Below, piece by piece: positions 45,341 to 52,663 of a DNA stretch of 64,000 bases; position 1 is the first letter of the stretch, and each line of letters starts with the position of its first letter. This DNA is from Nocardia camponoti (lineage in GTDB: Bacteria; Actinomycetota; Actinomycetes; Mycobacteriales; Mycobacteriaceae). The stretch is from contig NZ_BMMW01000002.1 of NCBI RefSeq assembly GCF_014646135.1, positions 744,001 through 808,000 on the forward strand. The letters run 5' to 3'. The position numbers were made by a program, and so were the translations under genes. Under the pieces are notes generated by a model. It had not been told where the DNA came from and did not search any database. It worked only from the letters and a program-made list of their open reading frames with translations.

Positions 45341-45852
45341 TTCGACGATCCGATGACTAAGGCGCGGAGCGCTTCGACGTCGAGCACATTGCTCAGCGGG
45401 ATTCGCACCGGAACTTTCCGCCGCGTGTCGGACTCCGGGACGCGCGGTTGGTCACGCAGCGAAACGAAGTACCCACAGTGTCGCAACATGGTCGCCCCGG
45501 AGACCGAGTCCGCGAATTGTCCCGAGCGGGGTGGTACATGAATGGCGAAAAGGTAACGGGGAACGGCGAAGTCGTCGCCGGCTAGCTGATTGAACTGGGT
45601 GCGATTGAGTCCGCGAAAAACGACAACGCCGCCATCGAAGGTGGGTCTCGACATCGTCTTGACCTGTACTTCGATCTGCGGCGAGAATCCTTTAGGCGTG
45701 CGCCCGGGTTGCTTGATCGTCAGGTCGACACCATCAACGTCGACATCGTCAGCGGACCAAACGAGCCCCGCCGCTGAAGCGAGCACTCGAATGTAATCCT
45801 CGCCGAACTTTCCCTGGTGGATGTTCGGATCGAGCACCGCATGCCCCCTCAT
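45337..45852 (-). CDS. DUF4365-like putative PD-(D/E)XK nuclease, first gene of the ATPase operon
   Basis: A 171-residue protein with the pattern of DUF4365 restriction-like nucleases: QGKFGEDYIRVLASAAGL with Glu18, GVDLTI with Asp43, then IEVQVKT with Glu61 and Lys65, spaced as in D...ExQ-K active sites. The remaining sequence (GVVVFRGLNRTQFNQL and PRYLFAIHVP) completes the fold. DUF4365 domains occur as effectors in NTPase-linked defence genes. The ATG at 45852 is the longest start; a GTG at 45837 has GAGGGGG six bases upstream and may be the true one, leaving all the motifs intact. Confidence 0.7.
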   Translation of the reverse strand: MRGHAVLDPNIHQGKFGEDYIRVLASAAGLVWSADDVDVDGVDLTIKQPGRTPKGFSPQIEVQVKTMSRPTFDGGVVVFRGLNRTQFNQLAGDDFAVPRYLFAIHVPPRSGQFADSVSGATMLRHCGYFVSLRDQPRVPESDTRRKVPVRIPLSNVLDVEALRALVIGSSK

Positions 45853-46171
45853 GGCTCAACCCGGCAACTTCGATTTGGAACGATAGTCGCCCGCATCGAA
45901 ACCCGCTGGGCTTCAGCGCTTCTGCGATTTCCGCCGTCTGTGCCGTGCGGTTCTTTCGACATCGAGTTCGTCAGTTTCGGCAGGTGTTAGACGTTCGCGG
46001 TAATCAGTGCCGAAAAGCTATGAGTTGCTGCGAATCTGCTGAGTTCCCTCCTAGTTCATAGCAAAGACACTTTCCGTTAACCTTCCGCGATCATTCTGTG
46101 ACCGAACCAGAAACAGACTCTCCATCCGCTTATCGCTGGAGATACTCGACTCAAAGTTCGGAAACAGCATC
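45853..46171. other. intergenic region between the nuclease-ATPase operon and the SLT gene
   Basis: About 320 bases without a gene. It must hold the promoter of the minus-strand operon and that of the plus-strand transglycosylase gene. The part near 46010-46090 is AT-richer. I looked for a c-di-AMP (ydaO) riboswitch, which often precedes cell-wall lytic genes in actinobacteria, and did not find its conserved segments. No hairpin with a T-run was found. Confidence 0.5.
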
Positions 46172-46681
46172 ATGCGCTTGAAGAATCTGATCCCGCTCGC
46201 CCTGATCGGCGCGACGCTCGTTGTGCCAGCCCAGGCTTTCGCCGACATCCCCGGCGTACCGGCTGAGCTGCAAGGACCCGCCCAGCAACTAGTTGCCGCA
46301 CTGCCACACGACCAGCAGCAACAGTTCCAGCAGGCGATGGGCAACCCGGCCCCGCAGTTCGAAGACAACCTCGACGGTTGGATCCGCGGTGCCATGTTCG
46401 TAATGAGCCAGCACGGCATCCCCGGCAGCTACGAGGGCATCTACCGCAACATCATGCGCGAGTCCGGTGGCAACCCCACAGCGATCAATCTCTACGACTC
46501 CAACGCGGCGGCGGGCATCCCGTCGAAGGGCCTGATGCAGGTCATCGACCCCACCTTCGCGGCGTACCACGTCGACGGCACCTCGTGGGATATCTACGAC
46601 CCGGTCGCCAACATCAGCGCGGCATGCAACTACGCCGCCAACCGCTACGGCACGATCGACAACGTGTTCTCGGCTTACTGA
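46172..46681 (+). CDS. secreted SLT-type lytic transglycosylase
   Basis: A 169-residue exported protein. The signal peptide (MRLKNLIPLALIGATLVVP, cleavage near AFA-DIP, residue 24) is followed by a Gln-rich helical segment and the SLT domain: the catalytic Glu lies in IMRESGGNPTAIN, with SKGLMQVIDPTFAAY and ISAACNYAANRYG as in actinobacterial SLT proteins. It would cleave peptidoglycan glycan strands. The ATG at 46172 is set by the signal peptide. It converges on the acyltransferase gene with a 7-base overlap. Confidence 0.9.
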   Translation: MRLKNLIPLALIGATLVVPAQAFADIPGVPAELQGPAQQLVAALPHDQQQQFQQAMGNPAPQFEDNLDGWIRGAMFVMSQHGIPGSYEGIYRNIMRESGGNPTAINLYDSNAAAGIPSKGLMQVIDPTFAAYHVDGTSWDIYDPVANISAACNYAANRYGTIDNVFSAY

Positions 46682-47940
46682 GCTAGCGCGCTGAGCAGCT
46701 CCGTCAGCGTGCGGCGGAGCTTGCCCATCTGGTCGCGGCTGTAGAGGGCCGTGTCATATTCCAGTTGCAGGGTCAGCCGGTTCGCGATGGTGAACGCGGT
46801 GAGCTTCGGCGGCATCTGCGGACCCATCGCGTAGATGTCGGTCCGAAGGAAGGCGACATCGTCAGGCAGCGAATGTGGTTGCACGCGACCGATATTCGAC
46901 AGTGCGAAGCTTGGTGATGTCGACAGCATCGCCAGCGTCGGGGCATCTTTCACCCGCTGGATCGCCAACGGGAAACGGGCGGCGTCGCGGTTCGCGATGA
47001 TCGCGCGCATCCCCGCTTCGACCTGATGGGCGACGTCGAGCGGGCTCATATCGCCGTCGACCATCGCGAAAACGCCTGCGCCGGAAGCGAAGTTGGCCAT
47101 TGTTTCGACCGGCTCGGGCGGAACGCATTCGCCGCGCACGTCGGCGGCGAAACCGAGCATCAGCGGCAGGGGGCCCGCTTCGGCGATGCGAGTGCGCACG
47201 GCAGCCAGGGTTGCGCCGCTGATCACGCTATTCACCGAGACCCCTTGTGCGCGAGCAGTTTTCACTACCTCGGCGGTGTGTTCAACTGACAGCTCGATGC
47301 GTTCCAGTGCGAATCGCCGCGCATCGCCGACCGCCCCATCACGCATCAGTGCTCGGGGCGCTTCGGTCGCGTTCATCGCTGCCGTGCGGAAGTCGGTCAG
47401 CCACGCGTCCGCCTCGACTTCCGAAACGACGTCGGCAAGCCGTTGGTCCATTGGCAGCGGGAGTTCATCACGCGAATCTAGCTGCGCCACAACCGAATCC
47501 GTGACGTAGGACGTGTACCGCGCCCAGAATTGGTTGAGCAGTGCGAACGCCGACCGCCCATCTGAAATGCCGTGGTGCACAACCAAAACCAGTTGCTGCC
47601 GCTCCTCTTCCCGCAACAACACCGCGCGAAACAAGCCAGCGGTCCACTCCTGCGGCGTGTTGATGAGCGCGAGATAGTCGTCGTCACCGCCTTCAACAAT
47701 GTCGAGTCGAGGTCGAAACTCGTCGTCGCGTACGAACCAGCCGTCGACAACGCGCGAACGCAGCAGCGGATGCGCGGCGGCCAGTTCGTCGAGGACTCGC
47801 TGGATCACCGCGACGTCGAGCGAGCCGTACACCGTGCTGCCGAAAAACAGCGGCATGCCAGCGGTCGGCACGCTCCCAATCGACGTGTCAGTTCCGAAAT
47901 AGGTGGCTTCGAAGGGCGAAATCAAGCGCTTAGCGGTCAT
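46675..47940 (-). CDS. PapA5-like acyltransferase (condensation-domain superfamily)
   Basis: A 421-residue soluble acyltransferase like phthiocerol dimycocerosyl transferase PapA5. The catalytic motif is LVVHHGISDGRSAF (HHxxxDG). The N-terminus LISPFEATYFGTD is typical of the PapA5 group, and the C-terminal ALSNIGRVQPHSLP matches the conserved solvent-channel region. Mycobacterial PapA5 esterifies mycocerosate to phthiocerol; the acyl donor and acceptor here are unknown. The ATG at 47940 is chosen because the divergent operator lies directly upstream. The palindrome at 47958-47992 suggests repression by the neighbouring TetR. Confidence 0.85.
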   Translation of the reverse strand: MTAKRLISPFEATYFGTDTSIGSVPTAGMPLFFGSTVYGSLDVAVIQRVLDELAAAHPLLRSRVVDGWFVRDDEFRPRLDIVEGGDDDYLALINTPQEWTAGLFRAVLLREEERQQLVLVVHHGISDGRSAFALLNQFWARYTSYVTDSVVAQLDSRDELPLPMDQRLADVVSEVEADAWLTDFRTAAMNATEAPRALMRDGAVGDARRFALERIELSVEHTAEVVKTARAQGVSVNSVISGATLAAVRTRIAEAGPLPLMLGFAADVRGECVPPEPVETMANFASGAGVFAMVDGDMSPLDVAHQVEAGMRAIIANRDAARFPLAIQRVKDAPTLAMLSTSPSFALSNIGRVQPHSLPDDVAFLRTDIYAMGPQMPPKLTAFTIANRLTLQLEYDTALYSRDQMGKLRRTLTELLSALAQ

Positions 47941-47957
47941 GAACCCAACATACAACC

Positions 47958-47992
47958 GTTTCAAACACTTGTCACTGACGCTTGTTTGAAAC
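47958..47992. promoter_or_regulatory. palindromic operator between the acyltransferase and TetR genes
   Basis: GTTTCAAACACTTGTC (47958-47973) and the complement of GACGCTTGTTTGAAAC (47977-47992) agree at 13 of 16 positions around the centre ACT; the outer ten bases match perfectly. A two-fold symmetric site between divergent genes, one of which is a TetR repressor, is the expected TetR operator. It lies 18 bases before the acyltransferase start and 33 bases before the TetR start. Confidence 0.75.
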
Positions 47993-48024
47993 ACTCGTTA
48001 GATAGATCTTGCTATCGTGCCAAG

Positions 48025-48555
48025 GTGGGAACCCGAGAAGACCTGCTCAACGCCGCCAAACGCTGCCTCGCCGACCGCGGCTACGCCCGCACGACCGTGC
48101 GCGACATCGTCGCCGTGTCCGGCACCAACCTCGCCGCGATCAACTACCACTTCGGCACCCGCGACAAGCTGCTGCAACAGGCGATGCTCGAATCAAGCGC
48201 GGCTGCCGTCGAGCAGATCCTCGACGCCCTCCCCGCCCCCGACCCGGCCCACCCGGCCGCGCGATTGGAGGCGTTTTGGACGAAACTCATCGCGTCCTTC
48301 ACCGCCGACCCGGCCCTGTGGCACGCGAACGCGGAAGCTCTGAACGAGGCACTACACACCCCTGAGCTGCGCAGAGAATTGGCCGCCGCACAGTCAGCGG
48401 CACGCGCCGGCTTGGCCGAGACTTTCGGCAACGGCAACCAGAGCGTCGGCGCACTTTTGCAGACAATGATCGGCGGATTGCTGTTGCAGTGGTTAATCGA
48501 CCCCGAAAACGCCCCTACACCAATACAACTCACCGCCGGGGTGCGGGCACTATAG
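48025..48555 (+). CDS. TetR-family regulator of the acyltransferase gene
   Basis: A 176-residue TetR protein. The DNA-binding domain is residues 1-50 (LLNAAKRCLADRGYARTTVR, then IVAVSGTNLAAINYHFGTRD). The C-terminal part includes AALEALEAFWTKLIASF-like helices (RLEAFWTKLIASFTADPALW) and GALLQTMIGGLLLQWLID. The GTG at 48025 opens MGTREDLL; it is divergent from the PapA5-like gene across the operator. The encoded protein most likely represses that gene and itself. The ligand is unknown. The next gene begins eight bases downstream. Confidence 0.85.
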   Translation: MGTREDLLNAAKRCLADRGYARTTVRDIVAVSGTNLAAINYHFGTRDKLLQQAMLESSAAAVEQILDALPAPDPAHPAARLEAFWTKLIASFTADPALWHANAEALNEALHTPELRRELAAAQSAARAGLAETFGNGNQSVGALLQTMIGGLLLQWLIDPENAPTPIQLTAGVRAL

Positions 48556-48563
48556 GAGGACCC

Positions 48564-48857
48564 TTGGGAGTTTCAGTAGCAGTGCAAGATATGGTGCACG
48601 GACAAATAAGTCTCCACTATGCAAATGCGAACACGCTATCGAAAATGGCCATGCGCGCCCCAGATGGGACCATGCTGGGCCAGATTCATGCCTACGCGGA
48701 TACCATGTTTAACTCGCATCAATTAAGAATGCTGGTAGCCGAAATCGCGACGCTTTCGCCCGTAGATCCAGAAGAGGCTGCGACGCTCGATGAGTTGGCC
48801 GCTCTGGCCACCGATGCGATCGGGCAACACGGATATCTCTGGTTCTGCGGGGACTAA
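48564..48857 (+). CDS. small hypothetical protein downstream of TetR
   Basis: A 97-residue protein of unknown family. The TTG at 48564 is chosen because a near-perfect Shine-Dalgarno AGGAGG lies four bases upstream, right after the TetR stop. It has a mixed sequence (VSVAVQDMVHGQISLHYANA, then a helical LRMLVAEIATLSP and VDPEEAATLDELAALATDAI) and ends GYLWFCGD. No signal peptide. It is followed by a long hairpin. Its AT-rich opening contrasts with its neighbours. It might act with the TetR protein, but nothing in it says how. Confidence 0.6.
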   Translation: MGVSVAVQDMVHGQISLHYANANTLSKMAMRAPDGTMLGQIHAYADTMFNSHQLRMLVAEIATLSPVDPEEAATLDELAALATDAIGQHGYLWFCGD

Positions 48858-48866
48858 CCCAACGGC

Positions 48867-48906
48867 GAGTCACGGGCATCTCGATCCAACGAGTATCCCG
48901 TGACTC
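48867..48906. terminator. extended hairpin between the small gene and the MetE-like gene
   Basis: Outer arms GAGTCACGGG (48867-48876) and CCCGTGACTC (48897-48906) pair perfectly, and inner arms CTCG (48880-48883) and CGAG (48890-48893) extend the stem. It lies between convergent stop codons at 48857 and 48926. There is no T-run on either strand, so a bidirectional terminator is plausible but not proven. Confidence 0.6.
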
Positions 48907-48925
48907 ACCGATAGTGGCAGGTCAG

Positions 48926-51259
48926 TCAATCAGCAGCGGGTTCCGCCGCTTCCGCTTCCGCCCGTCGCCGCACCCGACGCGCCGCCGCGACCATGTTGCG
49001 CAACGACGGGTCCAACTGCCAGTAGTGCCGCGTCTTCAACCCACCATCCGGGTTGGCCCACAACCGTTCCGGGCCCAAAGCGGCAGCTGCCGCCGTCAAC
49101 AGTTCGTCGAACTCGTCGATGTCCGGGATGCGGGCCGAACGGCTCTCGTACACGCCTGGGCCAACACCGTGGCTCAGGCCGTGGCCCGTCGCAACGTCGT
49201 CGGCCAGCGCCTCGATGACCCATTCGATTGAGCGGGTCGCCACGATCGCGGTGACGTCAGCGTCGAGCTGGTCGATCGCCTCAACCACCTCTGAGCGGCC
49301 CGAATACCCGATGTGCGTGTGAATCTGGGTGTCTGGGCGCACGCCTGAGGTGGCCAAGCGGAACGCGCCGACGGCCCAGCGCAGGTATTCCTCGCGGCCT
49401 GCGGGACGCGCGGGCAGCAGTTCGCGCAGCGCGGGTTCGTCGACCTGGATGATCGCGATTCCGGCCTTCTCAAGGTCGACAACTTCGTCGCGAATCGCTA
49501 GCGCGACCTGGTCGGCCGTCTCGTAAAGCGGCTGGTCCTGACGCACAAACGAGCGCGCGAGCATCGTGACCGGGCCAGTGACCATGCCCTTGACCGGCTT
49601 GTCGGTGAGCGACTGTGCGTACGTTGCCCAATCGACCGACATCGGCGCGGGCCGCGACACATCGCCGTAGATGATCGGTGGCCGCACGGCGCGCGAGCCA
49701 TACACCTGCACCCAACCGAACCGCGTCGTCGCGAACCCGTCGAGCTGCTCGGCGAAGTACTGAATCATGTCGTTGCGCTCGTGCTCACCATGCACGAACA
49801 CGTCAAGGCCGATGTCCTCCTGCAGGCGAATCGTCGCCTCGATCTCGGCTTCGACCTGCTTGCGGTAGTCCTCTTCAGACAGTCGACCCGAAGCCAACTC
49901 GTGGCGCGCCTGACGAAGCGCGCTGCTCTGCGGGAACGAACCGAGCGTCGTCGCGGGAACCAGCGGCAGGTTCAGTCGAGCCTGCTGGGCGGCGGCGCGG
50001 TCGGCATACGGGATGCGTTCACGCATCTCCGGCGTGATCGCGTAAACCCGTTGGCGCACAGCGTGTTTCTGCTTGAAGTGCACCGAAGTTGGCCGCTTGC
50101 GCCAGTTTTCGGACGGACCGTCGGTGAGTGCCTTCGCGAGCGAAACCACTTCGCCCACTTTTTGTTTCGCGAAGGCGAGACGGTCGGCGACGTTGCCGTC
50201 GATGTCGTACTCGGCGAGCACGTCATACGGAACGTGCAGCAGCGTCGAACCGGTCGACACCACCAAATCCGGGCACACCTCAGCGATCGAGTTGAGGTAG
50301 TTGAGCGTCACGTAACGGTCAGCGCGCCACACATTGGTGCCACTGATCACGCCCGCGTAGATGCGCTTGCGCTTGATGCCGGGGATCGCGGCCAACTCTT
50401 CGGGCGTCATCCGGTACGACGCGAGGTCGAGGCCGATCGCTTCCACGTTCGACGCCGCCAGAATCCGCAGCGCCTCACCGAAATCGCCGTACTGGCCGGT
50501 GACCAGGATGCGCGGCCGCAGCGGCGCCTTCGACAGCTGGTTGTACGCCTTTTCGAACGCGGCAAGCTCTTCGGGCGAACGCTCGCCGGTGAAGCACGGC
50601 TCATCGAGCTGCACACACGTCGACCCGCGCTTGGCCAAAATCTCGAACAATTCCTCGTAGAACGGGAGGAGTTTGTCGAGCAGGCTCAGGGTGTCGAACT
50701 CGGCTTCGCCCGGCACATGCCCAGCCTTAGACAGCAGCAGCAGCGAAACCGGACCAAGCACCACCGGACGCAATTCGATGCCGCGCGCGATCGCCCGATC
50801 CCATTCATCAAGCAGCGCTTCAGGATTCAGCGAAAACGTGGTGTCGGCGTCGAGTTCGGGCTGCCGGTAGTGATAGTTGGTGCCGAAGAAACGAACCAAT
50901 TCCAGCGGCGGCTGATCCGGGTTGCCGCGCGCCATCAAGAAATAGAAATCCAGCGGATCGAGGTCGGCCTGCTGGTCCTTGAACCGCGACGGGACCGCGC
51001 CAAAAAGCAACGCGTTATCGAGGATGTGGTCATAGAACGAGAACGTGTTGCCAGGTACCTGGGTGAGGCCGGTCGCCGCGAGTTCGGAGAACTGACGTTC
51101 CTGAATGTCGTCGCGGACCGCGAGCAGCTCATCGCGCTCAAGCGACCCACGCCAATACGCCTCAAGCGCCCGCTTCAGCTCCCGATGCGGCCCAATCCGC
51201 GGGTATCCGAGAACACTAGACCCGAATCCATCGGTGACGTTGACCATGAACTTCGACAT
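48926..51259 (-). CDS. MetE-family (cobalamin-independent methionine synthase-like) protein lacking most zinc ligands
   Basis: A 777-residue, full-length two-barrel MetE homologue with the N-terminal LGYPRIGPHRELKRALEAYW and the C-terminal DEPALRELLPARPAGREEY. In MetE, zinc is held by His, Cys, Glu and Cys (641, 643, 665, 726 in E. coli). Here the matching residues are His649 (THIGYSG), Gly651, Val673 (TAIVATRS) and Gly739 (NPDGGLKTR), so three ligands are lost. The usual DIHSPR is ESRSAR. Normal homocysteine activation therefore seems unlikely. The start is uncertain (51268, 51259 or 51247). It lies 148 bases downstream of fadB2. It may be a repurposed methyltransferase. Confidence 0.85.
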   Translation of the reverse strand: MSKFMVNVTDGFGSSVLGYPRIGPHRELKRALEAYWRGSLERDELLAVRDDIQERQFSELAATGLTQVPGNTFSFYDHILDNALLFGAVPSRFKDQQADLDPLDFYFLMARGNPDQPPLELVRFFGTNYHYRQPELDADTTFSLNPEALLDEWDRAIARGIELRPVVLGPVSLLLLSKAGHVPGEAEFDTLSLLDKLLPFYEELFEILAKRGSTCVQLDEPCFTGERSPEELAAFEKAYNQLSKAPLRPRILVTGQYGDFGEALRILAASNVEAIGLDLASYRMTPEELAAIPGIKRKRIYAGVISGTNVWRADRYVTLNYLNSIAEVCPDLVVSTGSTLLHVPYDVLAEYDIDGNVADRLAFAKQKVGEVVSLAKALTDGPSENWRKRPTSVHFKQKHAVRQRVYAITPEMRERIPYADRAAAQQARLNLPLVPATTLGSFPQSSALRQARHELASGRLSEEDYRKQVEAEIEATIRLQEDIGLDVFVHGEHERNDMIQYFAEQLDGFATTRFGWVQVYGSRAVRPPIIYGDVSRPAPMSVDWATYAQSLTDKPVKGMVTGPVTMLARSFVRQDQPLYETADQVALAIRDEVVDLEKAGIAIIQVDEPALRELLPARPAGREEYLRWAVGAFRLATSGVRPDTQIHTHIGYSGRSEVVEAIDQLDADVTAIVATRSIEWVIEALADDVATGHGLSHGVGPGVYESRSARIPDIDEFDELLTAAAAALGPERLWANPDGGLKTRHYWQLDPSLRNMVAAARRVRRRAEAEAAEPAAD

Positions 51260-51353
51260 CCCTTCCATCACCCGCGAACGAACCGCCAGCTACCAGCCGA
51301 CTCCGGCCTGCTCCTAGGCAGCTTAGGCGTTGGGTTCGGTGTGCACACCGGAG

Positions 51354-51384
51354 GTCGCGGGAACACCGTTCGCATTCCCGCGAC
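51354..51384 (-). other. 10-bp hairpin between fadB2 and the MetE-like gene
   Basis: Perfect arms GTCGCGGGAA (51354-51363) and TTCCCGCGAC (51375-51384) with an 11-base loop, 22 bases after the fadB2 stop on the minus strand. No U tract follows, so it may be a weak terminator, an RNA-processing site or part of the MetE-like leader. No cobalamin riboswitch fits in this space. Confidence 0.5.
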
Positions 51385-51406
51385 GACAGAGGTTTCTCGT
51401 ACTGGT

Positions 51407-52267
51407 TTAGTACTGGTAGAAGCCCGCGCCGGCCTTCTTGCCAAGCAGGCCCGCTTCAACCATGCGGCTCAGCAGCGGCGGGGCCGAGTACAGCGGCTCC
51501 TTGAACTCGGTGTACATCGAGTCCGCGATCGACTTCACGGTGTCGAGGCCAACGAGGTCGGTGAGCGCGAGCGGGCCCATCGGGTGAGCACAGCCGAGGA
51601 CCATCGCCTTGTCGACGTCTTCCTTGGTCGCGAAACCCGACTCGACCATGCGGATCGCCGAAAGCAAGTACGGGACAAGCAGAGCGTTGACGACGAAGCC
51701 CGAACGGTCGGCCGAACGCACAACCTGCTTGCCGAGAATGTCAGCGGCGAACTGCTCGGCACGCTTGGTGACCGGATCGCTGGTCTTGAGCGTGGTGATC
51801 AACTCGACAAGCGGCAGCACGGGCACCGGGTTGAAGAAGTGAAGGCCAACAACACGTTCCGGGTTAGCGGTCGCGACGGCGATCTTCATGATCGGGATCG
51901 ACGAGGTGTTGGAGGCGAGCACGGCGTTGGGGTCGGTGACGACCTTGTCCAGCTCGCGGAAGATGGCGGTCTTCACATCTTCGTTCTCAACAACCGCCTC
52001 AACAACGAGCTGGCGGTCGGCGAAATCGCCAAGGTCGGAAGTGAAACGCAACCGCCACGCGGCCTGCTCACGCTCACGCTCAGTGATCTTGCCGCTGCTC
52101 ACACCTCGGTCGAGGGAACGCAGGATGCGGGCGCGACCCGCGGCGGCGAGTTCGCGACTGGTTTCGTAGACGAGGACGTCGACGTGCGCGCGTGCGCACA
52201 CTTCCGCGATCCCCGCACCCATCTGTCCGGCGCCGATGATGCCAACGCGCTGAATCTTGTCGCTCAC
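51407..52267 (-). CDS. fadB2: 3-hydroxybutyryl-CoA dehydrogenase
   Basis: A 286-residue NAD-dependent beta-hydroxyacyl-CoA dehydrogenase for fatty-acid oxidation, orthologous in place to Rv0468. The cofactor motif is VGIIGAGQMGAGIAEVCA; the catalytic His is in VGLHFFNPVPVLPLVE; the Ser/Asn elements are ASNTSSIPI and SGFVVNALLVPYL. The C-terminal domain has GCAHPMGPLALTDLVGLDT. The GTG at 52267 is chosen for its GGAG box five bases upstream. It is preceded by a tandem leader repeat and then isocitrate lyase, linking beta-oxidation to the glyoxylate shunt. Confidence 0.95.
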   Translation of the reverse strand: MSDKIQRVGIIGAGQMGAGIAEVCARAHVDVLVYETSRELAAAGRARILRSLDRGVSSGKITEREREQAAWRLRFTSDLGDFADRQLVVEAVVENEDVKTAIFRELDKVVTDPNAVLASNTSSIPIMKIAVATANPERVVGLHFFNPVPVLPLVELITTLKTSDPVTKRAEQFAADILGKQVVRSADRSGFVVNALLVPYLLSAIRMVESGFATKEDVDKAMVLGCAHPMGPLALTDLVGLDTVKSIADSMYTEFKEPLYSAPPLLSRMVEAGLLGKKAGAGFYQY

Positions 52268-52276
52268 GTCCACTCC

Positions 52277-52461
52277 GTTCCGCCTCCCCGCGACTTCTGC
52301 GGGCGGCTGATGTGCCGTTGTCAGTCAGGCACCCGTGGCTGCGTGAGTGCCGATTCAATTTTGGTCGGCTTGTTCCGCCTCCCCGCGACTTGGCGGGCGG
52401 CAGATAGCCGTTGTCAGTCTTGCACCCGTGGCTGCGGTGGGTGCCGATGAAATTTTGGTCG
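52277..52461 (-). repeat. tandem imperfect repeat of a structured leader upstream of fadB2
   Basis: Two head-to-tail copies (52277-52367 and 52372-52461, about 90 bases, roughly 87 percent identical) fill the fadB2 upstream region. Read on the minus strand each copy starts CGACCAAAATT, forms a hairpin GGCACYC...GGGTGC with loop AC(C)GCAGCCAC, then has ACTGACAACGGC, and ends with a second hairpin CCGCCCGC...GCGGGGAGGCGG that holds a purine-rich Shine-Dalgarno-like segment. The proximal copy ends ten bases before the GTG at 52267. It matches no riboswitch family I can name. Confidence 0.75.
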
Positions 52462-52663
52462 TCCCCGGTGAGTTACCCGGATCTTGCGAAATCAGTTCTC
52501 GCCTGCCGCAAAAGCTGGGAGCAAGCGATGTTCGCCCTCTGGGTCGCGTATTTCCCAACATATAGGGATGCCCTCCCCTGTCGGGGCTGATCGACAAGGG
52601 AGGGCGTACACCCCTACGTGCGTAGAGGAAAAGCGTTGGGGCTCATGCGAACCCCGTCGCGGA

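Noticed and set aside
45853..46171. c-di-AMP (ydaO) riboswitch upstream of the SLT transglycosylase
   Set aside because: The conserved segments of that riboswitch are absent, although the gene type and long leader made it worth looking for.
51272..51406. Cobalamin riboswitch upstream of the MetE-like gene
   Set aside because: Only about 135 bases are available and no B12-box-like sequence was found; only a simple 10-bp hairpin is present.
49781..52450. 889-codon open frame on the plus strand opposite the MetE-like gene and fadB2
   Set aside because: It is antisense to two well-conserved genes, spans their intergenic region and has no recognisable domain; high GC makes long antisense frames common.
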